Below are positions 7,292 to 14,643 of a stretch of DNA of 19,154 nucleotides, piece after piece. The notes beneath the pieces were generated by a model that saw only the letters and a list, made by a program, of their open reading frames with translations, had not been told where the DNA came from and ran no database searches. Where the stretch lies: the NCBI GenBank assembly GCA_021820825.1, contig JAKADD010000007.1, positions 1-19,154 on the forward strand, read 5' to 3'. Numbering within the stretch: position 1 is the stretch's first letter; the number at the start of each line of letters is the position of its first letter. A program made the position numbers and the translations under genes. Source of the DNA: Bacillota bacterium (lineage in GTDB: Bacteria; Bacillota; Bacilli; Alicyclobacillales; SLC66).

Positions 7292-8821
7292 TCACATTTG
7301 ATCATCGCTCCATGTCCAGATTGGCGGTTCGTACGGTTTGAGCGATTTGGCGGGGCGGTCGGGAACCAGACTGCGCGGCTTTTTTTGGCCCGCTTCATTT
7401 TCTGAAGTGTCTCTTGCATCATTTGCAAAACCAAGTGGCAGGCTGCTGTCAGCAGTGTCTGTCGGCAACCAGGGAATGCTGAGGCTGGCCTTTTGTGTAT
7501 AGTCTTCCTGATTGTACTGCAATCGCGTATTTGGAACAGGGCGGCCACTCACGATGACGCGCGTTTGACGAGGGCTGGATGAATAGAACGTGACGCCTCG
7601 CAGATCTTCAAACCTTGGGCGGCGCCAACCCAATACGGGATCCCGGATCTGATCGACGGCGATATCCGCACGACCGTTTGAATAGCGGACCGTATAGTGG
7701 ATCCATTGCGAAACTTCATTATAATGCAGAAGGCGACTCGTACGGGCGACCAGTATCCGTCCGGCGCGGTATTCATGCGCAAGGCGGATCAGTGCGATCA
7801 AATTGGCGCCGTAGAACGGAATTTCGATATTGTTGCCGCCGAAATGCTGGGCAACGATCGCGTAGGAATGGTTTGTCTCAAGCATTCGCAAATGTCGGGA
7901 ACTTAACTGCATGGCCAGTCGCATTGGATTCCAGTTCCACAGAAGACCCCCCAACTGATCGTAGCCATCGTCCGTGTAACGGTAAAATCCCCAGCACTTC
8001 ATCCCGTTTCTCAGAGTGATCGGGTACAGCATGCTCTTGAGGCCAAACTCGCTGTCGCGGCGTGTCCAGATAAAACGCACGCCACTGCGCACCATCAGAT
8101 CCGCAATATAATAGGGCGAGTCTCTCAGGTCGCCCTGTTGGTAGGTTGATTCTGGACTGCCAAAATTGCCGACGTTACTGCGGTTGCCGTGGTTGATCCA
8201 GACTGTGTACTGAAGATTGTTTTCGCGCAGCGCCCGGAATGCCGCCTCCGCATAGCGGCGCTCAAATTGTGTATTATTCTGATCGACCATGGAGAAGTCG
8301 CCCAAACTGTGCAGGGAATCGATCCAGCCGGCTCTGCTGAAATGAACGATCGCCCGTGCGTCGTGCAGGTCATCCGTGGACAGACGGTAAAAATAACTCA
8401 TCTGATCTTGCCAGAGTGTGTTATGCGTATCGATTGCACCTGGACGATCTGTTCCAACAAAGAAAAAAAACGAGTCCGCGATATCAAGTCCGAGTCCCCT
8501 GCCCATGGATGTCATTTCAAATGTGTTGAGGAAGCGGTGAATGAGGATAAATTTGCGCAGGGTCAGACCGTCTGCATCAGAAGCGATTGCCAGCATGGCG
8601 CGATACGGATACGGGAACTTTCGCAATGTCACCGAACCAGGCTGCACAGGTGCGAATGGTTCTCGGACTGTGACGTTATGCTTGGCAGACGGTTGCGCAG
8701 CATAGCCTGTACGGCCTGTCAGCCAACCGCGTGACTGGTCCGTGAATGTAGAAGGCAGATCGACCATGACAAGCACGATTGTCAACAGACTGCTGAGAGT
8801 CAGGTTGCGAAATACGCCCAT
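7292..8821 (-). CDS. Secreted protein, polysaccharide deacetylase-like (tentative)
   Basis: 509 aa from the ATG at 8821, which has GAGG 9 nt upstream; the frame extends to 8890 but without a better site. Residues 1-22 form a signal peptide or signal anchor. Residues 76-84 (MLAIASDAD, with D82 and D84), DSLHSLGDF around H171 and WINHGN around H211 are reminiscent of the Asp and His motifs of NodB-like carbohydrate esterases. Order and spacing are not fully standard, so catalysis is uncertain. The last 60 residues are Pro/Ser/Lys rich and hydrophilic. A role in modifying an extracellular polysaccharide or spore/wall glycan is inference. I do not recognise a named family. Confidence 0.55.
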   Translation of the reverse strand: MGVFRNLTLSSLLTIVLVMVDLPSTFTDQSRGWLTGRTGYAAQPSAKHNVTVREPFAPVQPGSVTLRKFPYPYRAMLAIASDADGLTLRKFILIHRFLNTFEMTSMGRGLGLDIADSFFFFVGTDRPGAIDTHNTLWQDQMSYFYRLSTDDLHDARAIVHFSRAGWIDSLHSLGDFSMVDQNNTQFERRYAEAAFRALRENNLQYTVWINHGNRSNVGNFGSPESTYQQGDLRDSPYYIADLMVRSGVRFIWTRRDSEFGLKSMLYPITLRNGMKCWGFYRYTDDGYDQLGGLLWNWNPMRLAMQLSSRHLRMLETNHSYAIVAQHFGGNNIEIPFYGANLIALIRLAHEYRAGRILVARTSRLLHYNEVSQWIHYTVRYSNGRADIAVDQIRDPVLGWRRPRFEDLRGVTFYSSSPRQTRVIVSGRPVPNTRLQYNQEDYTQKASLSIPWLPTDTADSSLPLGFANDARDTSENEAGQKKPRSLVPDRPAKSLKPYEPPIWTWSDDQM

Positions 8822-9006
8822 AGATGGATCCCTCAACTTCCTGCGATTCCTCGATGTTCGCGCCTGTGCACAATTTGTGTGAGTACACATCTCTATGGTG
8901 CGCTGAGATTCCTGTCCTGATGCTGGTGAATGCTGGAGCGAAAAAAACGCTCTGGCGATGCCGCAAAAGGGGATCGTCAGGGCTGCGCGGCAGGGTTCTC
9001 TTGTGC
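8822..9006. other. Intergenic region with small palindromes
   Basis: Between the deacetylase-like gene and the tRNA-Ser promoter. It holds CACAATTTGTG (8869-8879), an overlapping TGTGT-GAGT-ACACA (8876-8889), and GAGCG-A7-CGCTC (about 8936-8952). No open frame with a ribosome binding site is evident. The palindromes could be an operator for the minus-strand gene; no clear -10/-35 pair was found. Confidence 0.3.
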
Positions 9007-9012
9007 TATAAT
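9004..9012 (+). promoter_or_regulatory. Extended -10 promoter of tRNA-Ser
   Basis: TGC-TATAAT: perfect -10 hexamer at 9007-9012 with the extended TG motif at 9004-9005. The tRNA begins 21 nt downstream. No good -35 element is visible, which the extended -10 may offset. Confidence 0.65.
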
Positions 9013-9032
9013 GACATGGTTCACGCGCTCTT

Positions 9033-9122
<90 letters not shown>

Positions 9123-9133
9123 AACAGCTGTCA

Positions 9134-9172
9134 TAGCGGGGCGTCCTGGATTTCCAGGACGCCGCTGTTTTG
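9134..9172 (+). terminator. Intrinsic terminator of tRNA-Ser
   Basis: Stem GGCGTCCTGG / CCAGGACGCC with a short ATTT loop, extended by AGC/GCT pairing with a small bulge, then GTTTTGT. It starts 12 nt after the tRNA end. Confidence 0.8.
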
Positions 9173-9425
9173 TGCGCCCGAAGAGGCATGTATGCCCGGG
9201 GTCTTCCCTTCGCATTGCGAAATAATGCATCATCGTCTCTGGGGATCGGTTTTGTGCGTTTGGCGGGGCGCGAGTCGTCAATTAATCAGTCTGATCGAGA
9301 AGCGCGTTGTCTGTATTCCCGTTCGGGTTGTCGGGTAGTCTCGTGGCGAGGCGGGAAATAGTATAAAATGAAATGCAGTACATCATCCATATACAAAGCA
9401 CACTCACAGAAAGGCGGCGAATAAC

Positions 9426-10049
9426 ATGCAAATGAAAATTTACCCCACTGTCACGCTTTGTGGTTCGACGCGTTTCAAACGTGAATTCGAAGCAATGAAT
9501 GCAATCTTGACGATGGAAGGATCTGTTGTTTTGACCGCTGGCATCTACAAAGACTACTTTGGTCGGCAACTGACGGAGGAGGAGAAAGACAGGCTCAACC
9601 AGATGCATTTGCATAAGATCGATCTGTCTGATGCAGTTATAGTCATTGATGTTGGCGGCTACATCGGAGAAAGCACGCGACGCGAGATCGAGTATGCGCA
9701 GAATCATGCTGGAATCACAGTCGCGTATCTGTCGCAACACCGTGAGTGGTTGGAGAAAATCGAAGTTGCGACAGAAGTCAAAGAAACGTCGGTAGCGCGA
9801 GGGATCGCGCACAACTACTATGCTGGCGATGATCAACCGTTTGTTGGTATATTGTGGGACGAAACGGATTCGAATAAGTTGGAGTTAACGGGGTCGGTGC
9901 ACAACGCACTTAGTCTGTACGAAGGAGAAACGGTCGAAATTCTTGTTCGTAGTTTTGGCATCCAGAAACATCCGCGAATGCGGATTGAATTATCGGACAC
10001 CTATAATTATGAGCCGGTTTTGTGGGATCAAGAGGCTCCCAATGCTTAA
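9426..10049 (+). CDS. Nucleoside 2-deoxyribosyltransferase-like protein with extra C-terminal domain
   Basis: 207 aa. AAGGCGG lies 8 nt before the ATG. Residues 7-115 form a Rossmann-like NDT/DUF4406-type domain: strand plus loop TLCGSTRF, then LHKIDLSDAVIVIDV, then GYIGESTRREIEYA, whose Glu in REIEYA occupies the place of the catalytic Glu of nucleoside deoxyribosyltransferases. Relatives cleave or transfer N-glycosidic bonds of nucleosides, but many members have unknown substrates. The C-terminal 80 residues are not recognised. It follows tRNA-Ser by about 300 nt and looks more AT-rich than the oxidase cluster, which could indicate acquisition beside a tRNA gene; no att-like repeat of the tRNA end was found. 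Confidence 0.65.
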   Translation: MQMKIYPTVTLCGSTRFKREFEAMNAILTMEGSVVLTAGIYKDYFGRQLTEEEKDRLNQMHLHKIDLSDAVIVIDVGGYIGESTRREIEYAQNHAGITVAYLSQHREWLEKIEVATEVKETSVARGIAHNYYAGDDQPFVGILWDETDSNKLELTGSVHNALSLYEGETVEILVRSFGIQKHPRMRIELSDTYNYEPVLWDQEAPNA

Positions 10050-10087
10050 TCAAACCACAGAGCAACAGGGTGGGGGTTTGTGTAGCA

Positions 10088-10217
10088 ATGGAACAGAAAA
10101 CCAGAATAAGCGATCCTGAGCAATCTCGTCTGGTAAGGTAAAGAAACGATTGTACGCGGTGATGATATCGAATGGTCCAGCCGGTTTCTCCAATACGAAC
10201 TCATGCGTCAGCCCTGA
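10088..10217 (+). pseudogene. Possible small gene broken by a +1 frameshift
   Basis: The ATG at 10088 follows GGGTGGGGG (10068-10076). It encodes 17 residues before TAA at 10139. If the A at 10136 is skipped, the frame continues as GKETIVRGDDIEWSSRFLQY and on to TGA at 10215, giving a hydrophilic protein of about 42 aa with no stop. The protein-like composition of the second segment is the only support. It might be a pseudogene, a sequencing error or chance. No family is recognised. Confidence 0.25.
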
Positions 10218-10255
10218 TCTCCCCCAGCCCGTTGTATGTTCCAGAGGACAAGTAT

Positions 10256-10263
10256 GGTATGAT
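10256..10263 (+). promoter_or_regulatory. Possible extended -10 element upstream of bL25
   Basis: TGG-TATGAT (10255-10263) forms an extended -10 match; TTGTAT at 10232-10237 is a possible -35 but its spacing of 20 nt is long. The element lies about 75 nt before the bL25 start. Confidence 0.3.
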
Positions 10264-10338
10264 AATTATTCACCAAGAAAATATGGTCGACCAGATACTT
10301 CGTTCATCGTTGCCAAATCCCTTAAGGAGGAAAATACG

Positions 10339-10899
10339 TTGACGAATTCTCTGCAATTAACGGAACGAACCAGTTTTAACCGGGGCCAATTGAATCAACG
10401 AAGAAAGCAGGGACACATTCCAGCCGTGTTGTACGGCGCCCATGCCGATAATATTTCCGTTGAAGTGAGCGAAAAGGATATAACCGAAGCATTAAAACGG
10501 AACCCGCATGCCGTTCTCCAAGTGCAAATCCCTAAATACGGCAAGAAGTCAGTGCTGGTTCGCGACATTCAGAGAGATATGCTGACGGGCAAGTTGCTTC
10601 ATATCGATTTTTTTCAAATCAACGTGGACGAGAAAATTGATACAAAGATAACGATTCATTTCCTCGGAGAACCGGTCGGTCTAAAAACCGGGGGTATTCT
10701 CCAAGTTGAGATACACGAAATAGAAGTGCGCTGCATGGCGGATAAGCTGCTAACCTCATTCGAAGTCGACATTAGCAGTCTGGCTGTTGGTGATCAATTG
10801 CTTGTCTCCGATCTCACCTTTCATGAGGGAATCGAGGTTTTAACCGACTCCTCAGCGATGCTGGTCAAGGTTCTGGCCAGTACCGTCAGAGAAGAATAA
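10339..10899 (+). CDS. rplY: 50S ribosomal protein bL25 / general stress protein Ctc
   Basis: 186 aa. Start is TTG at 10339: a perfect AAGGAGG (10324-10330) lies 8 nt upstream. The open frame extends to 10150, but that part does not look coding. The N-terminal bL25 domain (about residues 5-92) binds 5S rRNA and shows RRKQGHIPAVLYG near its start and LLHIDFFQI near its end. The C-terminal TL5/Ctc beta domain (about 95-180) follows with VPV-type strands such as HFLGEPVGLKTGG. Length matches two-domain CTC proteins. In Bacillus the ctc gene is stress induced and next to spoVC (pth); no pth is seen here. Confidence 0.95.
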   Translation: MTNSLQLTERTSFNRGQLNQRRKQGHIPAVLYGAHADNISVEVSEKDITEALKRNPHAVLQVQIPKYGKKSVLVRDIQRDMLTGKLLHIDFFQINVDEKIDTKITIHFLGEPVGLKTGGILQVEIHEIEVRCMADKLLTSFEVDISSLAVGDQLLVSDLTFHEGIEVLTDSSAMLVKVLASTVREE

Positions 10900-10912
10900 G
10901 ACAGCACGCTTG

Positions 10913-10949
10913 CTGCCCGCCCCGTCGGCCTTCCATCGGGAGCGGGCAG
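10913..10949 (+). terminator. Hairpin after bL25, likely terminator
   Basis: CTGCCCGC (10913-10920) pairs with GCGGGCAG (10942-10949), with inner CCCG/CGGG pairing. It is 13 nt after the stop. The following ATTGTCGT is a poor U-tract, so termination may be weak. Confidence 0.55.
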
Positions 10950-11095
10950 ATTGTCGTCTCCGGGTTCCCAGAAGTACGGAAATGGGCGTATATATTTGCA
11001 TACGCGGGGTGCAGTCGCTTAATTATGGGTGTATAATCAGGGTGTGCGTGAGAGTGCGCACACGAATCCCTGCACGTGTATGCGGGGTGCACAGG
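10950..11095. other. Non-coding region with hairpins and a repeated 10-mer
   Basis: Between convergent bL25 and the oxidase operon. It holds GCGTAT/ATACGC (10986-11005), a perfect TATAAT (11032-11037) without a good -35, a 7-bp hairpin GTGTGCG/CGCACAC (11042-11063), and two copies of GCGGGGTGCA (11004-11013, 11082-11091). No credible open frame. It may hold a small RNA or only 3' untranslated ends. Confidence 0.35.
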
Positions 11096-11128
11096 CAAAG
11101 GGGCAGGCCCCGGAAGTGGACCCGCCCC
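11096..11128 (-). terminator. Putative terminator of the oxidase operon
   Basis: On the minus strand GGGGCGGG (11128-11121) pairs with CCTGCCCC (11107-11100) with one G-T pair, followed by a short TTT (11099-11097). It is 77 nt after the stop of the last operon gene. The U-tract is short, so this is tentative. Confidence 0.45.
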
Positions 11129-11204
11129 ATCTATTTATCAGCTTATGTATCATGCCGATGAGCCCGTCCTTGTGTGAATCGCATGCCTGCCGCGACTGCT
11201 GTGT

Positions 11205-11828
11205 TCAGTCCGCATCCATCTGGTAACTGGCGTGTGGAAATACCCTGTCGATGTCGTCGAGAATAACAGCGCTGCCAGTCGGCTGACCCAACCGCCGATC
11301 TCCCGCGAACATGTGAAAATGAGTAACGAGCGTCGGATCGTTTGCGATGTAGACTCTCTCTGCATGCGGATCCGAACGGCGCACCACTTGCGCGATCGTG
11401 TTGACGATACTCTGGGAATTGGCCACTGCGGGTAGTGGGCGTTGCGCGAGCCGAAAGCGGTTGAGTTTCATGTGCTTCTGGAAGTTCGTGCTGTACGGTG
11501 CAAGATGGGAACCGGCCGCTCCCCGAAATGTCGCGGCGACAAACACGCTGGAGCCGCTCGAAAGCACTGTTGCAGACTCCATTTGACCAATCGTGGCGCG
11601 CAGTGTGCGGGCCAGACCGTCACGGACTACGAAAGAAGTCGGAACAACGGCCACGTTGTTCAGCGCTGCATTATTCATCGTGCGACTGTCCTTGTAACCG
11701 ACTGCATCTGCCTGCGGCCAGGTGGTACAGCCTGAGAGCGCAGACAGCAGCAGTGCTCCGAGCAGACCGCTGCAAAGCAGCCTATTGACTGCGACCGTCA
11801 ACTGTTTCATCTGATGAGTTGCCGTCAT
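11205..11828 (-). CDS. YhcN/YlaJ-like lipoprotein
   Basis: 207 aa from the ATG at 11828, preceded by GGGAGG 8 nt upstream; the frame extends further but without a site. A hydrophobic signal ends in the lipobox LSGC (Cys34), so the protein should be lipid-anchored outside the membrane. The C-terminal segment, AQVVRRSDPHAERVYIANDP followed by a V-x-x-F-x-x-F block, has the pattern of the YhcN/YlaJ sporulation lipoprotein family. It is the last gene of the oxidase cluster, 35 nt after the 56-aa peptide gene. Whether it serves the oxidase or is a spore-related passenger is unknown. Confidence 0.65.
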   Translation of the reverse strand: MTATHQMKQLTVAVNRLLCSGLLGALLLSALSGCTTWPQADAVGYKDSRTMNNAALNNVAVVPTSFVVRDGLARTLRATIGQMESATVLSSGSSVFVAATFRGAAGSHLAPYSTNFQKHMKLNRFRLAQRPLPAVANSQSIVNTIAQVVRRSDPHAERVYIANDPTLVTHFHMFAGDRRLGQPTGSAVILDDIDRVFPHASYQMDAD

Positions 11829-11863
11829 TGAAATTCCTCCCTGTTCCGGTTTTTGTATCGTGT

Positions 11864-12034
11864 TCACTCATCAGGAGGAAAGTCCCGGTCGACTCGCGTC
11901 GCCACGACAGTGAGCGTCACGAGCAGCAGAGACATGATGACAAGTTCGAAAATCCACCAGACGAGGTCCCACCAATTTGGCATGCCGGGACTGTAAGGTA
12001 TATAAAACGGCAGGGTTGGCCAGAACAGCGACAT
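11864..12034 (-). CDS. 56-aa single-span membrane protein of the oxidase cluster
   Basis: Starts at ATG 12034 with AAGGAG 9 nt upstream; a GTG at 12052 is in frame but lies upstream of that site. The peptide has an aromatic, Pro-rich N-terminus (FWPTLPFYIPYSPG), then one transmembrane helix (about residues 20-43, WWDLVWWIFELVIMSLLLVT), then a charged tail. It lies 38 nt after subunit III. Position and size suggest a small accessory subunit comparable to bacterial subunit IV, but I see no sequence match to CtaF or CoxD. Confidence 0.6.
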   Translation of the reverse strand: MSLFWPTLPFYIPYSPGMPNWWDLVWWIFELVIMSLLLVTLTVVATRVDRDFPPDE

Positions 12035-12072
12035 GGACACGACTCCTTTCACAATTCCCCGTCAGTTCTCAT

Positions 12073-12666
12073 TCAGACGAAGTAAAACACGATGTACAGC
12101 GCGCTCCAGCCCAGCGCATTAAAATTCCAGAACAGGGCTGCCGCCTCCGCACTCCAGGCATGCTCTCCCGCAATCAGGTTCTTGCGCGCACGAATCACCA
12201 CGCCGCCCAGCGCGATCAGGGCAACAACAGTAAAAAAACCGGACACTCCGAGCGCAGTGAGATACACCTCCCCATATGGATTGAAAGCGTCGAACGAATG
12301 GGATGCGAGCGGCCATACCATCGTCGCAAGCGCAGCCAAACCCAGCCACCAGGCAAATGCCGCCCGTTTCTTGACCCGTCGCCAGTCGCCAGAGTTCAGC
12401 GCTCGCATGGCAAGCCAGACGGGTGCACAACTGACAGCCAGCAACAGAGTCGGCAACAGACCGCCCAAAAGCGGCGAAAGACCAGGGAGAACGTCGGAGC
12501 CTGCGAGCGCATAGCGAACATTAATCAATAGGAAAAACGCCGCCGCCTGCGACAGAATGAAGAGAAACACAGCGAATCGATACTGCCGGTGGTCGCGCTC
12601 TCTGTGTCGCGCTGGGGTGTCTGCAGCGGTTGCTTCTCCTGCGCCTGTTGCGGTCATGTCAGACAT
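12073..12666 (-). CDS. Cytochrome c oxidase subunit III
   Basis: 197 aa, five predicted helices, the usual size of bacterial subunit III. The C-terminus EAAALFWNFNALGWSALYIV corresponds to the conserved final helix (WHFVDxxWxxLFxxxY), although the conserved His is replaced by Asn (WNF). GGAGG is 7 nt before the ATG. The N-terminal 25 residues are hydrophilic. Subunit III stabilises the catalytic core and the proton-uptake side. It follows subunit I by 62 nt in the order II-I-III. Confidence 0.85.
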   Translation of the reverse strand: MSDMTATGAGEATAADTPARHRERDHRQYRFAVFLFILSQAAAFFLLINVRYALAGSDVLPGLSPLLGGLLPTLLLAVSCAPVWLAMRALNSGDWRRVKKRAAFAWWLGLAALATMVWPLASHSFDAFNPYGEVYLTALGVSGFFTVVALIALGGVVIRARKNLIAGEHAWSAEAAALFWNFNALGWSALYIVFYFV

Positions 12667-12728
12667 GCTTTAACCTCCTGTTCAGTGGGAACGATTGAAC
12701 TCTGCAGAACAGCCAACGCCGCGGTGTG

Positions 12729-14606
12729 TCACACAGGATGCGGTTTCGCCTTTGGAGCGACGGTCGGGCGCTCATCGCTATAGTCGTAAAAACCGCTGAC
12801 GACCCTTGGGATGGGATCAAAGTTGATGTCTCCAGGAGGCGAGGCTGTCTGCCATTCGAGCGTTTTGGCGCGCCATGGATTGAACTCTGCGATGGGCCCT
12901 CTTTTCCACATCCATAGGATGTGCCCAAAGTGGAACAGAAATCCAAAACCCAATAAAAAGGCGAAGAGGGAAATCTCCAGATTCATGGGTTGCAGATATG
13001 CTGGATACACGGGCACCCAACGGTTCATGCCGCGTAGACCGAGCAGGAACAACTGTCCAAAAACGCCGTTAAAAGCGATAAATATCCAGACGGCCCCGAT
13101 TTTCCCCCAGGTTTCGTTGTACATACGTCCGGACAGTTTTGGAAACCAGTAGTAAAAGGCGGCCAGCCACGAAAAGACCATCGCGCCGATGATCGTGTAG
13201 TGGAAGTGGGCGACTACAAAAAATGTGTCGTGCATCTGCAGGTTGACCACCGGATCGGCCAGAAAGACGCCTGTCATGCCGCCGATCAGAAAGTTGAACA
13301 TGCTCATCAGTATCAGCAGTGTGGGCGTTGTCAGGCGCAGATTTGCCCGCCAGAGTGTTCCAAGAGCCACCAGATAGGAGAGGCCGGTTGGGATGGAGAT
13401 CATCTCAGTAAAAAAAGAAAACGGCAGCATCTGGTTGTTGCGCATATTCGTAAACATGTGGTGCGCCCACACAAGACCGCTGAGGAGCATGACAAACACC
13501 AGTCCGATGATGCCCCATTGCCGCCCAAACAGCGACTTCTGGCTCATCACAGGCAGTATCTCCTGCCACAGCGCAAATGCGGGAACCACGACAATATAGA
13601 CTTCCGGATGACCAAATAGCCAGAACATTTCCATATAGGTCAGCGGACTGCCGACCTGTTCGAAAAAGGGCAGCGGTACGATCACATTGAGGAGAGACAT
13701 GAGAAACGTCATTTGTATTTCAGGCAACCAGATCAGGTTGAGCAGGCTGACCGTCAGGATTCCCCACGCGTACATCGGGATCCGGTTCCACGTGAGACCG
13801 GGCGCACGCTTGAACAGGATGGTGGCCGTGAGATTGATCGACACCATGAGCGAAGACACGGTAAGGGCGAATACGCCCAGATAGTAAAACACGATTCCGG
13901 ATGGATCCTGACCTGCCAGTGGGGCGTATCCGCGCCATCCTGTCGTCCAGAGACCAAGCAGTGGACTCATGACCACAGTCACAATACCTGCTGGAACGAG
14001 CCAGTGACTGAGCCCCGAGAGACGGGGAAACGCAGACGAATTGGCCCCGATCATCAGGGGAATGACGTAATTGCCAAAACCGCCGACAAGTGCGACGGTG
14101 CCAACGGAAAACATCATGACGGTACCGTGGATTCCCACTGTTGAAAGATAGGCGCTCGCATTGTTGAAGAGCCACAGATGGGAGCGCAGCAGTTCCAGGC
14201 GCATCAACATGGCCGCAAGACCAGCGATCAAAAATCCACCCAGTGATGAAAAAATGTACTGCAATCCGACCACCTTGTGATCCATGCTGTACATAAAGTA
14301 TTTGCGCCAGTCGTTTGGAACCGGCCACTCAACAGGGTGGCCCAAATACGGTCTTACGATGATCTCCCAGCCGCCAATGCCAAGCAGCCAGCCGCACACC
14401 GCCGCCACCCAGCCAATCGTTGCCGATACGCGCGTGACAAATGGATGGTACGGCATGGGATCGATCACTTCGCTGACAAGTGCGTTTAGCACCAGAAATC
14501 CGATCGCCGCAAAGAGCAGTCCGCGCACCACCGGGGGCAACATCGTCCTGGCTGCTTTTCTGCTCGCTGAGTCTGGACTGTCTATGTTTAGAGGAATCGA
14601 GTTCAC
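12729..14606 (-). CDS. Cytochrome c oxidase subunit I (A-type haem-copper oxidase)
   Basis: 625 aa; GTG start with GGAGG 7 nt upstream. Catalytic ligands are all present: H160 (GIHGTVMMF) and H469 for the low-spin haem, H467 for the high-spin haem, and H333, H382, H383 for CuB, with Y337 of GHPEVY as the cross-linked Tyr. E335 of that motif marks it as A1-like. Deviations: the D-channel Asp and Asn (bovine D91, N98) align with S190 and S197 in GANSSAFPRLSG, and the K-channel Lys (bovine K319) with S410 in IPTGLSYL. About 100 residues with two extra hydrophobic segments precede the conserved MDHK motif (residues 108-111). The C-terminal 50 residues are hydrophilic. It reduces O2 to water, with electrons from subunit II. 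Confidence 0.95.
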   Translation of the reverse strand: MNSIPLNIDSPDSASRKAARTMLPPVVRGLLFAAIGFLVLNALVSEVIDPMPYHPFVTRVSATIGWVAAVCGWLLGIGGWEIIVRPYLGHPVEWPVPNDWRKYFMYSMDHKVVGLQYIFSSLGGFLIAGLAAMLMRLELLRSHLWLFNNASAYLSTVGIHGTVMMFSVGTVALVGGFGNYVIPLMIGANSSAFPRLSGLSHWLVPAGIVTVVMSPLLGLWTTGWRGYAPLAGQDPSGIVFYYLGVFALTVSSLMVSINLTATILFKRAPGLTWNRIPMYAWGILTVSLLNLIWLPEIQMTFLMSLLNVIVPLPFFEQVGSPLTYMEMFWLFGHPEVYIVVVPAFALWQEILPVMSQKSLFGRQWGIIGLVFVMLLSGLVWAHHMFTNMRNNQMLPFSFFTEMISIPTGLSYLVALGTLWRANLRLTTPTLLILMSMFNFLIGGMTGVFLADPVVNLQMHDTFFVVAHFHYTIIGAMVFSWLAAFYYWFPKLSGRMYNETWGKIGAVWIFIAFNGVFGQLFLLGLRGMNRWVPVYPAYLQPMNLEISLFAFLLGFGFLFHFGHILWMWKRGPIAEFNPWRAKTLEWQTASPPGDINFDPIPRVVSGFYDYSDERPTVAPKAKPHPV

Positions 14607-14643
14607 TGTTAAACCTCCTCGACGATACGCACAACTGTCACGC

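Noticed and set aside
6670..7548. 292-aa minus-strand frame overlapping the antiporter and its upstream gene
   Set aside because: Different frame of the same strand; the antiporter frame has family motifs and its own promoter within this stretch.
8936..8952. GAGCG-A7-CGCTC as a terminator
   Set aside because: The stem is only 5 bp and no T-run follows on either strand, so nothing supports termination.
10150..10338. N-terminal extension of bL25
   Set aside because: The AAGGAGG at 10324-10330 and the family start place initiation at 10339; the extension has no homology-like character.
13200..13619. 139-aa plus-strand frame opposite subunit I
   Set aside because: Gln/His/Lys-rich antisense shadow of hydrophobic oxidase helices.
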